NCBI GenBank assembly: GCA_963556695.1 | Contig: CAUWAG010000008.1 | Span: 1,550,001-1,614,000 of the forward strand | DNA length: 64,000 bases | Direction: 5' to 3' | From: Anthostomella pinea | Taxonomy: Eukaryota; Ascomycota; Sordariomycetes; Xylariales; Xylariaceae | Shown here: in pieces, positions 38,401 to 50,600 of the stretch | How the letters are laid out: each line of letters starts with the position of its first letter | Position numbering within the stretch: the first letter of the stretch is position 1 | Notes under the pieces: generated by a model | Told to the model about the DNA's origin: nothing | Databases searched by the model: none | Seen by the model: only the letters and a program-made list of their open reading frames with translations | Position numbers and translations under genes: made by a program

Positions 38401-40558
38401 TGGTTATGGTTGATGGCTAGCCTTCATAGGGTCACGATGCTGGGCACGGGAGTCCTGCTATTCGAGAGGCGTTGAACCTCACCCGGGCACTCATTTACCC
38501 AGGTACTCACTCCTAATGGCAGAGCAGCGCTCGCGAAGACTCCCGGCTGCGACATGTCAAGCATAGACATATACACGATGTCAAGTCCCGAAGGCCCATG
38601 GAAATGTCCTGTCAGCCCATGTCTCGGATACTCGAGTGGTATATCCTTCTTCTTCCGTCTCACCCGCTTGAGCAGCCAAGCTCGTTGCTCTACTGATGCT
38701 GTTGCCCTTCTCTTGGGCAGCGTGCCATATTCTACACGTAGGCCAGGCTCGCCAGTCCTCGCAGCACCAGACACAACGCCAAACAACTTGTCAGCATTCC
38801 CTGCCCAGTGGAGGTGAGCTAGCAACTGCAGAAGAAGTAACCCACGGCCGAAAATATCTATTACCTAGAGCGGTGAAGAGCCTCACAGCGGAACAATCAG
38901 CGATCCGGTGCTGTATCTAGCCAGCTGTCCCCGGCAGAAGCGCTTAATCCAAAATGTTCACGTGGAATAACTGTTTCAGCTGATCGCCGACGCCATACAG
39001 CGAGAGATCGAACCAGGCGAAGGCCGGAATTCGGTAGAGGGTGATAGAACGAAAAGGGAAAGGTAGGTTAACGGTATGAAGGGCCCAGAACAAGAAGACA
39101 AAAAAGAATGTTTCAATCGCTAGAGGAATCGAACCGCTGTGCCTAAGAATACCTTTAAAGAATACTTTGTAAGAATATTTCGCTAGGCCGTACCAACCCG
39201 GCTACCAGATTATCCCATTGAACTTGTATATATATCCTGTGCCGTTGTGAGTGCGCACGTAGATAGTATGGGGCTGAGTTGTAAGCTTCGGCGTGTGGCT
39301 CTTGGGAAACTTTGCTTATGATTGCCTCTTCCCATGTGAGCTTAGCTTGCAATTCTATGTATGGATGTAGCTGGATAGATAGATGGATAATATAGCAGCG
39401 AACTTGCGTTACATCGAGCGCGACCCCAGGCCTAGCGATTGACTATAGGGGCATTGTCTTCGGGAGTACCTCTGGTACGGCAGTGGACGGTTTCTACTGC
39501 CAAACACTTCAGGCTGGCAGCGGGCATCTTTCGTGAAAAGGGGGTATGGGAGTGCATTAACTGTAAGGTACTAGGTATAGCCTCCAAGGTCGCAACTCCT
39601 ACCGAGCTCCGTTTTAGACAGGCGTTGCTGATATTACGTGTCTCCCGGGAATCGCATTTTGACATGGGTTATTATTTGTCTAACCATCTATGTACACGCT
39701 TTGAGAGAGTGCAATCCTCCAGGTTAGTTACACGCTTCCAGAGAATCCGGACTTCCACTGTTACCTACCCGCCTCGAGAGACTTCGAACTCTTATCGTGA
39801 ACAATGTACCTGAATCCCAAGGCCCGAAGTACGCTGGACTGATCAATATGAATCCTGCTATCGCGACTTCGGTTGGAGAATAACAGCTGGCCGGCATAAT
39901 TGGCCTTGTCGTATATTGACCAACCCGCGAGACACGCCAAACCCTAGGGCTGGGTCCATGTCGCTGGCAAGTTAGTATTTCGTATGTCCGCGCCGAGGTG
40001 TAACGTATTTAGTATATCACTGTGCACTTGCTGTTGATTCGAAGGGAGACGTTTCGAATACAGGCTGACCTTCCGTTCCGCAGCGCCGTCGTCCGAATCA
40101 GCTCTAGCTGCCGCGCTGTCGCGAGGATGAAACGCGTACGTCCAATCCACGTGGCAGCGTGGAAGGTTGGATGAATGCACTATTTCATGGGCTAGAGCAA
40201 GGGGCCGCTGGGGCTACTAAAGCCGCGTTAATTAGCTCGCATAGCGTGATAACTATGAGGCATGCAACCTGGTGGAGGGTGGGGGCCCAAAGAGGCTCAG
40301 TGTCTGCGTGTTCTGGAGGCTATGCAGAAATCTGGATTACTCTTAGCAGCAAGTATTGATGATGTCTGCAGCGGGGAAACGCATGCTTGGTTGACACTTC
40401 GAATACACCATGGGTCGTCCAAGCGTCCATCTCTTGGTGCCTTCGGTAGATCGCGAAAGAAAGACAGAGCACATGCTAGTTAGTTTATGACTACTGGGTC
40501 TGGATGTTAGGTCTGAGCAAGCCTCAAGTACCCAGAAAACCGCAAGCCAGCTTCCCCA
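35406..40558. other. Gene-poor interval
   Basis: About 5.2 kb with no supported gene. The first few hundred bases are the subtilisin promoter. Small direct repeats occur (CTTGCAC about three times near 35955; GGCAG motifs near 36012). ORFs at 36868-37166 and a 133-codon minus ORF at 38424-38825 look protein-like locally but match no family I recognise; they could be gene relics. A possible tRNA-like sequence lies near 39.1 kb. Confidence 0.5.
39108..39215 (-). other. tRNA-like sequence with A- and B-box motifs, probably a relic
   Basis: On the minus strand, TAGCCGGGTTGG (A-box-like, with a GCC/GGC D-stem) is followed about 65 nt later by GGTTCGATTCC, a perfect B box. The acceptor and T stems do not pair well, and the centre is filled with repeated TATTCTT motifs, so it is not a functional tRNA. 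It may be a decayed tRNA-derived SINE head. Confidence 0.3.
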
Positions 40559-41536
40559 TCAAGTTGACTGAGAGAATACAGCAGCCCAAACATCCATCGT
40601 TTGTACTTGAGCACCGTCCAAAGCATCCACAGCTGCCATGGCTGCATCCCGGGCCGACGCAATCATGAGCCTCATTCTCGCGTTCGGCACAGTGACCTCT
40701 AGGTCGCGGAGAAACCTGGGGCTTACAACAGTGCCAACCTCCCAGCTGCCATCGAGCAATCCGACAGCGGGAACCACCGAGTCCTCTTGGGCCGGTGCCC
40801 AGCCAGATCGCTTGGCGATGTCCGTAATTGCCCGTGGGCTGAGCGGGGAGCGCACGTTCTCGCTGCTCTCAGCCTTACAGCTTTCGAGGCTCCCCCGAGC
40901 CAAGACGGCCAGTGCATGTGGTATTGCCGCCTTTTCGGTTGCGTAGAGCGCATACTCGGCGATGCATACTCTTTTTACTCGTCCTTTCAGGGATTTGAGG
41001 ATCTGTTCCAGTACCTGCTCTGAAGCGAAGTACCATATGCAGTGCGACAGCACGGCGACGTCCTACGAGCTATCGTCGGGTCGCAATAAACTCAACCGGC
41101 GAGGCGCGATGCCAGGAGATCCGACCACCCACGGAACTAGATGACATGTATGCTTGCGCCTGCGCAAGGGTGAATGGTGAACCGTAGTCTGGGGCGCCGG
41201 GATCGACGGCATCGATGTGGCCGGACGGGCCAATTGCTTCGGCGAGTACGGCCGTTGTGTTGCCCTGGCCGCAACCCAACTCGAGCACGCGAGCCCCCGG
41301 CTCACTTTTTCCATAAGTTGACGAGCCGGATTCGATGTTCGGCCTGAGCCAGCTCTATCTCGGGATGATCTTGGTCTTGTAATGAGTAAGAAGCGATCCT
41401 GGGGGCGGATGAAACTCTGATGCTGTGGGAAGGTGATGTCGCCATATTCAATGTGCTGTTTGTGGGATTCAGTGAGGAAGACAGGACTCTGACTCTGATG
41501 GTGACAGATTTCGTTGAGTTTCTTCGACTTTAGCAA
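40559..41536 (-). pseudogene. Degenerate SAM-dependent methyltransferase
   Basis: Pieces of one class I methyltransferase are spread over three minus-strand frames. Recognisable parts, N to C: HPEIELAQAEHRIRLVNLW (about 41320-41380), the SAM-binding motif VLELGCGQGNTTAVLAEAIG (about 41230-41290) with DAVDPG, then DVAVLSHCIWYFASEQVLE and RVKRVCIAEYAL up to the stop at 40559. At least two, probably three, single-base frameshifts separate them (near 41305, near 41075 and perhaps near 41395), and a TAG at 41063-41065 interrupts the frame just before DVAVLSHC. Too many lesions to explain with introns, since none of the gaps is long enough. The product would not be made. Families of this type often modify secondary metabolites, but the substrate cannot be told. 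Confidence 0.75.
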
Positions 41537-42794
41537 TTCAAGTCAGCACCTCCGTACATTATACCTAACGTGGGTGATAATAATCCGACCCCATCGTCAG
41601 TAGCAGCACGGCTCTTGTATCAGCAACAGCACGTGAGTCACAACGTGCTTATCAGCCATAAAGCTTCGGCGGTTAACAGCAGAGGCCACAGTGGGGTGAC
41701 GAGGTTTTTGCCCTATGGTCTTACAGATCACTCGAGGGTTACAGCCATGTACGCAAATGGATTTGTCCAGCGCTTACAACAGCCTGCATTCATCACCTCG
41801 GTGTAGCCATCTCGAAACTTGCTATCACAGTCAGATGCAGATAGTTCATTCGGCTCTTCAGCGGCGTTGGGGAAGTGGCTTCGTGGCTGACGAGCCGAGG
41901 CAACTTTGAAGCTGATTTCCGCTTTGTTGTTGAGATCAATGATGAATGATGAAGGTTTTCGTCAGCTGCTGTGGCAGTGACCCCATCACGCCGCCTCATC
42001 ACATTTTAAAATTAGCACACTGCAAGCCTTCACCAGTCTGCTAGCACCCGCGAACAGCTGCCATCGCCCACTGTTCGTCCAACTGACAGCTGTTCTGCAC
42101 TGCACCGCCCCCTTGTGGCAAAGCCTTCCTTGGCAGACCAAGGTCCAACAGGCCATTCACTGCCCAATAAGCCACAGGGACTACCCCTAGAGCCCGTCTT
42201 GCCAGTGACGACAACCGCTCTCCCACTCTGACCCATCCGGATCCATACAAAGTCCATGGCTGCGCAACACGAACAATGCCAACAATGCCGCCAGCCGCCC
42301 TGACACGACCTAATTCGTGCAGTTCGTGCAGTTCGGGCAAACGAGCGCCTCCGAATCAATCTCCCTTCCCACTTCCCAAACTGCTGCGCCCACACGGCCA
42401 CAGCCCATCACTCTCGTTTTTCTGCTTCTACTTCTGCTTTTCCCAAGATCAAGAAACAATACCCAATCCCGAGTCCATCTCAACGTTCGCTACCTCTCCG
42501 ATCGCCAGGCAACGAAGCCACCTAGACCACGGGATACAGTGCATGAGTGCTAGGTAACGCCGGCATTACCAAGCATTGTCTCAGCTCTCGTCCACGTCTC
42601 TCCCGTATCGTCATCCCGACCCTTGAAACACGTCGAGTGAGACCTCGCATATCGCCCAATTACGAAAGGGAGAGCACTGAGCCGCGAAACAAGACTCTCG
42701 TCGACTTTGTTGGCCGCCCCTGCCTCTTGTCGACAAATCATCCATTCCACGCCACGCTGAAGACGAGTACCTGCACCAGCAGAGAGAAAACACC
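41537..42794. other. Intergenic, upstream of the rhomboid gene
   Basis: About 1.25 kb. Overlapping short ORFs only. The stretch 42400-42790 is pyrimidine-rich on the plus strand and likely holds the promoter and 5' UTR of the rhomboid gene. Confidence 0.55.
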
Positions 42795-44548
42795 ATGGCG
42801 GCGAACGACTACTATCACGACTCGTCGCGGCACAACGCTTACGAGCCTTCCATCGCTTCAACAAACCCGCCATCCTACACCACAAACGCACATCCGCAAG
42901 GCCACCCGGGCCCCTCTACATCACCTTTCGATACCGTCTTCGACGATCATGTCTACCCGGCCACCTCGCATTCGCGCACCACACCCGACCGGATGGACAC
43001 CACCCAGCACACTTTCGCTCATGACACGAGATATCATGGGTCAACCGCCGGCGATGTCTCCCCCATAACGAACGACGATATTCCTTTGCAGCCACACAAG
43101 AACAACTCGCACGGCTATCTCCAAGATTCGACCGACCATGTCTACGATGCTCCCGAGCAAGGCGCCGCTGACCGTGGTGTCAAAAAGAAATCCCGACTCG
43201 GCTTTGGAGAACTGGGTATGCTGGGATCCGAGAGGAGAAGGATACCAATATTCGTTTACCTATTCTCTCTCATCCAAATCGGCGTCTTCATTGGCGAGTT
43301 GGTGAAAGCCGGTAAGCTAGCCCCGTCGTATCACCACAAACCGCAACTTGCTGACGAGCACAATAGCCCAGTTGACCGGGTCCCCGATCCAGACCACACC
43401 CTCGTTTAATCCCATGATTGGCCCCTCACAATACGTCCTCATCAGCATGGGCTCGAGATATGTCCCGTGTATGAAGAACGTTGATGGAGTGCAGAACTAC
43501 GTGGCTCCTGCTGGCGTAGACCCCGGGTTTCCCTGGGCCTGCCCGAACTCTACGACAAATTCCGCGACCGACCCGTCTAACCAATGCAGTCTGTCCGAGA
43601 TATGTGGGTTTAGCGGTGTTCCCAATCCTGAATGGCTAGGAGTGAATGGGCTCGACCAGTCTCCCCAGCCCAACCAGTGGTTCCGCTTCATCGTTCCCAT
43701 ATTCATGCATGCGGGTATCATCCACATAGGATTCAATCTCCTTCTACAACTCACCATGGGAAAGGAGATTGAACGGGCTATTGGATCCATCCGCTTCTTC
43801 CTCGTCTACATGAGTTCCGGCATTTTCGGTTTCGTCATGGGAGGCAATTACGCGGCGCCTGGAATCTCTTCTACCGGGGCTTCGGGGGCTCTGTTTGGAA
43901 TCATTGCCATCACCCTTCTCGACCTTCTCTACTCGTGGAGCGAACGACGCAACCCAGTCCGCGAGCTGATGTTCATTCTCGTCGAGATCGTGATATCATT
44001 CGTCCTCGGTCTTCTTCCTGGCCTCGACAACTTTTCTCACATCGGCGGCTTCATCGTAGGTCTCTGCCTAGGTATCAGCGTACTGCATTCTCCCAACTTC
44101 CTTCGGCGTAGAATTGGGGAAGACCATTTCTCGCCTTCTTATACTACCGTGGGTGGATCCGGTATCACCAGCGTGGCATTCCCGGCGTTCCACCGGAACC
44201 CCGTGGGCTTCTTCAAAGGTCGCAAGGCCCTCTGGTGGGCATGGTGGCTTGTCCGTACCGGGTGTCTCGTCTTGATCATCGTCGTATTCATCGTCCTCCT
44301 CAACAACTTCTACTCGAACCAGAACCACTGTTCTTGGTGTAAATATTTGAGTTGCATCGTAAGTCTTGATCGTCTATCTCATATTTTCTCTCATACTGAC
44401 TGATCAATAGCCTGTCAATGGTTGGTGCGATATCGGAAAGATTAACGTGACATACGTGAATACGCCAAACACCACCGACAGCAACAGCCTTAGCGGAAGA
44501 AGCATGCCGTTGTTTGCTCTAGAGGAATTAGCTCGGTTTTATGCCTGA
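42795..44548 (+). CDS. Rhomboid family intramembrane serine protease
   Basis: Three exons: 42795-43311, 43367-44358, 44411-44548, giving 548 aa. A disordered cytosolic N-terminus (about 150 residues, Ser/His/Pro/Asp-rich) precedes a first membrane segment (IPIFVYLFSLIQIGVFIGEL). After a Cys-containing loop come the rhomboid core segments: FIVPIFMHAGIIHIGFNLLL, the catalytic GASGALFG with Ser345, and FSHIGGFIVG with His397. A last hydrophobic segment (LVLIIVVFIVLL) and a Cys-rich tail follow. Ser345 and His397 form the catalytic dyad. Rhomboids cleave membrane proteins within or near the bilayer; the substrate is unknown. The ATG at 42795 sits in a CACCATGG context. Donors GTAAGC and GTAAGT. 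All key residues are present. Confidence 0.93.
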
Positions 44549-46582
44549 GTGGACATGATCTTACGCCAATCTCAGCGCAAGATTATATGTGCAGCAGAAG
44601 TGTATTTATGATACCCTAGTATTTGGTATTTCACGCGGCCTCATCTTTCTCTCATGACTGAGGCAATGTTAAAAGACTCGAACCTGGAAAAGGGGTAGAC
44701 TAAGGGTGACACGCATCCATTGATGTGAAGGAAAGACCTTCTGGCGTTCCGGTTGCTGGACATAATTGTACATGCATAATCTCAACGACCTGCAGTGGAC
44801 CTAGCGAAAGGTGCATCTGCGAAACCAGCTTGCAAACAGTATACTATCATATTGCTGTGCGATTGTCGAGTGGGCCTTCCAGCTCTCGCCCGTGACCTCC
44901 CAGGTAGCCTATTCCATGTTCATCTATAACCACCGCACCGAGCTGCTGGAGGCGGCTCTTCAGCCGACGCAGACGCTAGAATGCAAATCATGGAGAACAG
45001 ACACCTACGAGATCGCCGAACTGCTGCTCGAATCGCTGCGGGTTACTGCCGACGACTTGATGTCTGAAGACGGGGGCACGGCAAGAGAGACCTTCAACGC
45101 TCACAGTCGCGGGCATGACCGTGGTCCCAAGCCCGGTTCGCCGGGCACAGCTGGGCGGGCCTCGGGCGGTCGGGAACGGAGCGAAGGGAGAGTATGACAT
45201 GTTTGGGCGTTCAGTGCCGCCACCAGCATGGAGAAGCATGGATGCTCGCTTGCCGGCGATACGACTAGCATGTACAAGATTTGGATAGGAATTGGCTGAA
45301 TGTTGTTGCGAGAGGGGCCCGGACGGCGGCCGACGTGGCTATTGAGGTGCTGGAGAGAAGGGGAATGTTGATGTCGATTAATCCCTGAGGCACTGCTGGT
45401 GAACGATAGTGGCAGTGTAATTTCCGGTGTCATAATGGCTACCTACCCAGATTCTTGTATTCCGCTCGGGACGTGGCGAGAGTACAGTTCTCCCGCCTCT
45501 ATTTGTGTAGACCTCCTTGATAAATAGGTGGTGATGATTGGCTTAAGAAACTGGACGAAGTGATAATCTCGGCGGCAACTGAGATGAACAACCACCATAG
45601 TGCTGCTGATTCCGCTTTGGGTTACTTGCTCGACGGCCTGCCAGTGCTACCCGAGCCGTCACCGTCACCGTATTCCAGTTTAGGGGCTAGCTTGGATGCG
45701 ATAGCACGCGACCTTGGTGAAAAATCTCTGAGCATGGCTCGTATTTTGACCAGTAGATAACTATTCCGCGAAGCGTCAGATGCTGATATCTCCCCTATCA
45801 GACTGTAAGTGAAGAAGTAAAAACCAAATAACCCCTGAGACCGAATGAGTCTCTGCACTCTAAACCAAGGCCTATGAAAGTGTCACTTCAACGCGTGGGA
45901 ATGGTCGATGAAGTAGCAAAGCTTCCGTTTAATGCTTTACCAGACGTGGCGATGCTCCGACATTTCCGATGAAAGCGGCCATGCCCAGCGTTTCAGTCAA
46001 TGTGTACTTCATTAAACGACCGGTAGCTTTGGTGACGCCGGCAGGGACCGAGTAGTGTCTGGAGATGACGACGGGCGACTCTTCTGGCTTTGTACCACAT
46101 ATCGCAACTCGTCGACGGAGCCCTTCAGGCCGTGACTGCAGGGCGTGCACTCGCAAGCCTGATGTTTCGTGACTGATAACTGTATCCCTCACAAGTGCCG
46201 AAGTCGAAAGGCCTGCCTTCTGCCAATTACCGGCGGCTATACTGGAAGCCGTATGAAGAGTGACCGGATCTCCCTCCGCTTCCGGTTGCAGGGATAGGTA
46301 GATCGAAAAGCACCTCTCTGCACTTGGGCGAAGTGCAGATTGCGTCCTGATGGAACTTTTCGAGCTCATCTAGGTGTAGTTTATCGAACAACCTTGCGGG
46401 CATTGTCAAAGGGGAGGTCGAGGAGGTCGGGAAGCTCGAGGTTTTCCTAGCTACTCTTCGAGCGGATGTTAAACAGAGCGTGGGGGCATTTGGATGGGTG
46501 AAAACGTATATTCTGGTGTAATCCGTGTTCTTGTTGTATCTCTGTGAAAATCCTTCTGTGGGCTAAGTGGCCCAAAAATGCT
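44549..46582. other. Intergenic with unassigned ORFs
   Basis: About 2 kb. A plus-strand frame at 44811-45197 (128 codons, opening with GTG) reads well between SQVAYSMFIYNHRTELLEAA and SWRTDTYEIAELLLESLRVT, and may be a gene fragment, but it has no upstream exon I can place and matches no family I know. A minus-strand frame at 45929-46369 is similarly orphaned. Neither is supported as a functional gene. Confidence 0.45.
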
Positions 46583-46903
46583 CTATTGGCCTTGTTGGTG
46601 CACTGCCACCTCCGTGAACGCCACGGTGGCTTGCTCGCCATTCAACAGCGGATCCTTGATCGGGTCCTCGACCATGAGTTCGATCGAGTTTTCCCGCAGC
46701 GGCGGCGGTGCTCTGGTCCACGTAGACGGCTACCGGGACTCAAGTCAGCCCACTGGTATTGCTCGACTTCTGGATGGGTCTGACTTACTTACTGGCGGCG
46801 ACGGTCTCTCGTGCCGGAGGGGGACAGCGTCGGCAGTGACCTGGCCTGCGAGCCCACGGCGAGCAAGGGCGAGGAAATGGGCGGCTGCGGTAGACGACTT
46901 CAT
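46583..46903 (-). CDS. Possible small two-exon gene of unknown function
   Basis: From an ATG at 46903 the minus strand reads 37 codons (MKSSTAAAHFLALARRGLAG) to a canonical GTAAGT donor at 46792. A CTGAC branch-like motif and a TAG acceptor follow, and exon 2 (46729-46583) continues in phase for 48 codons through ENSIELMVEDPIKDPLLNGE to TAG. The product would be 85 aa. No known domain is seen, and the small size means chance is possible. The good splice signals and the acidic, protein-like second exon are the only support. It could equally be the relic of a longer gene. Confidence 0.3.
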
Positions 46904-47628
46904 CGTGAATGAGGTATCTGCGGATTGAGTCTGCAGCAGAAGTGTCAAGTGCGATGGTGAAAGCGGTGTTCAACAAAAAGATCCCGAGGGATGGACTGGA
47001 ACGACAAATACCACTCTATGTAGATCAACATGAAGCTTGCGGACAGAGTCTCCCAGGCATGCATTGAGCTATACAAAGTCGCCGCCGGCTCTGGACCGCA
47101 TTCCGGGACCATGAAGAGATTGTTATGCGCGTGTTGACAAGGACTCCTGCGGCTCAAACACAATATGAGTGAAGATAGTGTAGATAGTGATAGTTTATCG
47201 CCATGTCATTACTGTGCCTGCCATAGTGCGATGGCAAATTACCCACTCACTACTTCAATGAACAGTTGACCGCCGCCCACACGTGGATATCGCCCTCGAA
47301 CTCAGCGTCTGCTGGTTCTATCGTCGGTCCTGCACCTCTCGCGAAGGAGGAAGAGCCCTTGATTGCCTGCGACCCACGAAGAGTATGGCAGAGCGCTGGT
47401 GGCGTTTTGTCCACTTGCAGGGTCAGTAGACGTTGCGGACGTTGTGTTGATAAGAGGATGCAGCTTTCTAGACACGACGTAGTATTCAACAGTATCACAA
47501 ACAGAATTTACAACAGCTCTCCTTTCATCCAACTCAGGTTCAAGGTTCCCAAGTCGGTACCGGATCCAAGTCGAGATCGATTCCTCCAGGCGTCGGCATC
47601 CCATCACCCACCCATGCCTTGGCCCTCC
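46904..47628. other. Intergenic
   Basis: About 725 bases between the small candidate gene and the DUF6604 pseudogene end. No supported gene. Confidence 0.5.
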
Positions 47629-50600
47629 CTACGTTTCATCGTCCTGCGTCTCCTACGACTCCTGCGTTTCCTGCGACTCCTGCGTTTCCTGCGACTCCTG
47701 CGTTTCCTGCGACTCCTGCGTCCCCTGCGTCCCCTGCGTCTCCTGCAGCGCCTGACGTTCGGCCTTCCGCCGCAAGGCACGATTCTTATTCTTGTTCTTG
47801 TTCTTCTGCTTCTTCTTCGCCTGGGCATCCGCTATTCCATTCACTTCCTGAAGCAGCTTCTTCGCCTGGTCAACATCAGTCGTCGCCAGGAACTCCTAGA
47901 TCCTGTCGTCGGGGAGGTTGCGAGTCAGCTCATGCATTCTCTCCATAGCTGCCTGCAAGCCCTTACCAGCGAGGTCTGCGCCCTGACCTTGCAGCACGGC
48001 GAGCAGACTCTGCATGCTGGCCAACCACTGGTCTGAAGGTCTACTTCTCAGGACGTTCAGCACAGCCTCGGCGTCGCATTGGTTTTGCTGTGGGGTGGCT
48101 TCCGGGTCCAGAGCAAGATCTATGGTCAGCATTTCTAGGTCTGCGTCTAGGTTGGGATCGCGAGAGCCCCTCTGATTGTGACGGCTACCTGTGGAAGGAC
48201 CTGGGCGCGCCGTTGTGCTGTTCTCGTCAAGACCAGTGCTGTGGTCTTCGATCTCTTCTATTTCCTCGACGTCTTCTTCATAGTCCATCAGCTGCCTGAC
48301 GTGGTCGCGCCCGACAAATCCTTGTGCTCTTGCTACATCTTCCGGTATGGAATATGTCCGAGGTACGACACTCGATAAATCATCAGAAGTCGTTGAGGGA
48401 CGGCCTCCACGTCTGTTGATTTCAGCGTTTTCGCTCGTCAACTGCATGATGAAGCCAGGGATGCACCGGATGTTGAGATGGTTTCTCTCTAAGAGGTTCC
48501 AACCAAACATCCGCTCAGCGAAGGCTAGCTCGTCATGGAGGTCTGTTTGCAGTCTGAGAAGAGTGTCCCAACACCGCCGATGCATCGCGAAATAATCGAA
48601 GAGCAGGTGCTCCCACTCTTCGTTTACGACGTTCGTGGCTAGGTCTAGTAGGGGTACGATGAACGACGACTGGGATTCGCGCCTCACTAGAGCGTCGGAT
48701 GGCCGCTGCTTCTGCCAGTCGACGAGCAATTCGAGGGCGCCGCCGGGCAAGGTTCCGTTGCGAGTTTCGAGTCTGATGGCGTTGTATCTGTCAGCGAGCG
48801 TCTGGATGAGTATGCTTGATGGTCGCAACTGGCGGACAGCATTGGCAAACCCACGAGCCGAGACCCAATGCTTGGTGTGACGGCGGTCCGATGACGCCAA
48901 CCTGGCAGACTGTCCCATGGCAAGTGAAAAGCGACGTTCAAATTCAGTACCTTTTGTAGGAAGACTGCCGTAAAAAAGATGTTCTGCTCCATGCAAGTCG
49001 ACGATGCAGTCCAGGTCGGGCCAGCTGAACTGTCCGTTGGTCGCGGCCTGGGCCATATTGTATAGGTGTAGTGACGAGAAGATACCACAGAAGACGTTGG
49101 TGAACTCGATTCCAGCTCCCCACATGTTGAGTCGAAGCCAGACGATAGAGATACCGCACCATAGTGGGTTCTGACGCATCATCCAGTGAGGCGGCCGGTC
49201 CGGTTGCCACTCTGGAAAGTGCTGTTTTGCTAGCCGCCCTATCTTGTCCTCGAAAACAGACTCCTCCAAAGTATGCAACATGCTGCGGAGCATTTCGTCG
49301 GCAGCTTTAGGCCAGCCTGGTTCATGCCATTCATTTGACCATCGGAAGTGTCCCTGTAGCTGGCGCTTCACCTCGTAGCTAGATGTTCTCAGCTCTTGAA
49401 ACCCTCTTCCACACCAGAGCCCAGAAGACGAGTGATGTCTAGGACAACAGCGGTAGACCAGATCAACCACGTTGGCGGCGCCTGTTGCCAATGCTGATTC
49501 CTGTTTTTGGAGCGGGTGGGAATCTTGTCATGCACCGCTCGTCTTGCGAATTCTATCATGGCTTTTGTCCACACATCCGTCGCTGGCAATTTTGGAGGAC
49601 CCGCCCACATCATCTGGAGGAATTCTTTGAACAATAGTAGCACATGGGCGTGGTCCTCCTCGAACCGCTTTCTTGACTAGAGCCCGCAGTCGGGTGCTTC
49701 AAGCTGTCGAACACAGACTCGGTGGTGCCTGGCAGAGGGTCCCCTCTTCCGGTTGTGCGGACGGTATTCAATGTGACGAATTCAGGTATGCAAAGCCAAT
49801 TAGCGAGGTCCTACTTTCTCTCGTCAAAGCCATCTTCGCCCTTGTTGTCAGCAGCTGGCCCGATCTGACGGGCGCCGGCGATGAAGCCGAAGAGAAGATC
49901 GCCTATGAAGCTGCTTTCCATGCCATCGTTTCCGTTCTCGCCACGCCAGTATAACCCTATACCCGAGTTCGTTTGCGCTTCTTGCAGGTCTGAAAGCCCC
50001 TGCTTTACGGTGATCACCCTTTCCTCGGAGGTTATCTCAGTGTCGAGGAACTCGCGCTCCTTACGTTGAACAACGTCAAAAGCCAGATCCGTGACCACTG
50101 CAGCAGTGACTAGCGGTGTTTTGCCGTCGCGATAGTCCTCCCAAGTATTACGAAGGTAAGATCGCACATCGTTGAGGTCCTTGAAGAAGCAAAAGAGCAT
50201 GAAGTAGAGCTCATGTTGGGAAGTCGACGGTCCAGCTGTTTCGTCGTATTCATAGTCATTGTTCTTACTCTTGGTCTTGCCCTTGCCCTTGCTTTTCCCT
50301 TTGCTTTGAGCTCTTATCTTGGCATCACTTGGACTGGGAGTGGTTGCCTGCACCAAATCCTGACTAAAGCCAGGCTCTTCGATGTCCTCAACGTCTAGAA
50401 CGTCGAAGATGTTGCCTCCGGTCTTGTTCGGTGGCGAGTCATCGGGTTCTGTTGCGTTCGATCGGTCCTCATGGGCACGCAAGGGTTCTAGGCACCACCA
50501 AATCTCTTCGAGTAGTGAGATTAAGTACTGGTGCGACTCGTTGCTGCGACTGTGGGCTTCATCGGTACATATTTCCTGCTGGTACATCAGACTAAAGGCT

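Noticed and set aside
47266..48036. 256-codon plus-strand ORF with RLLRFLR repeats
   Set aside because: The repeats are the antisense reading of the QETQES minisatellite in the DUF6604-type gene.
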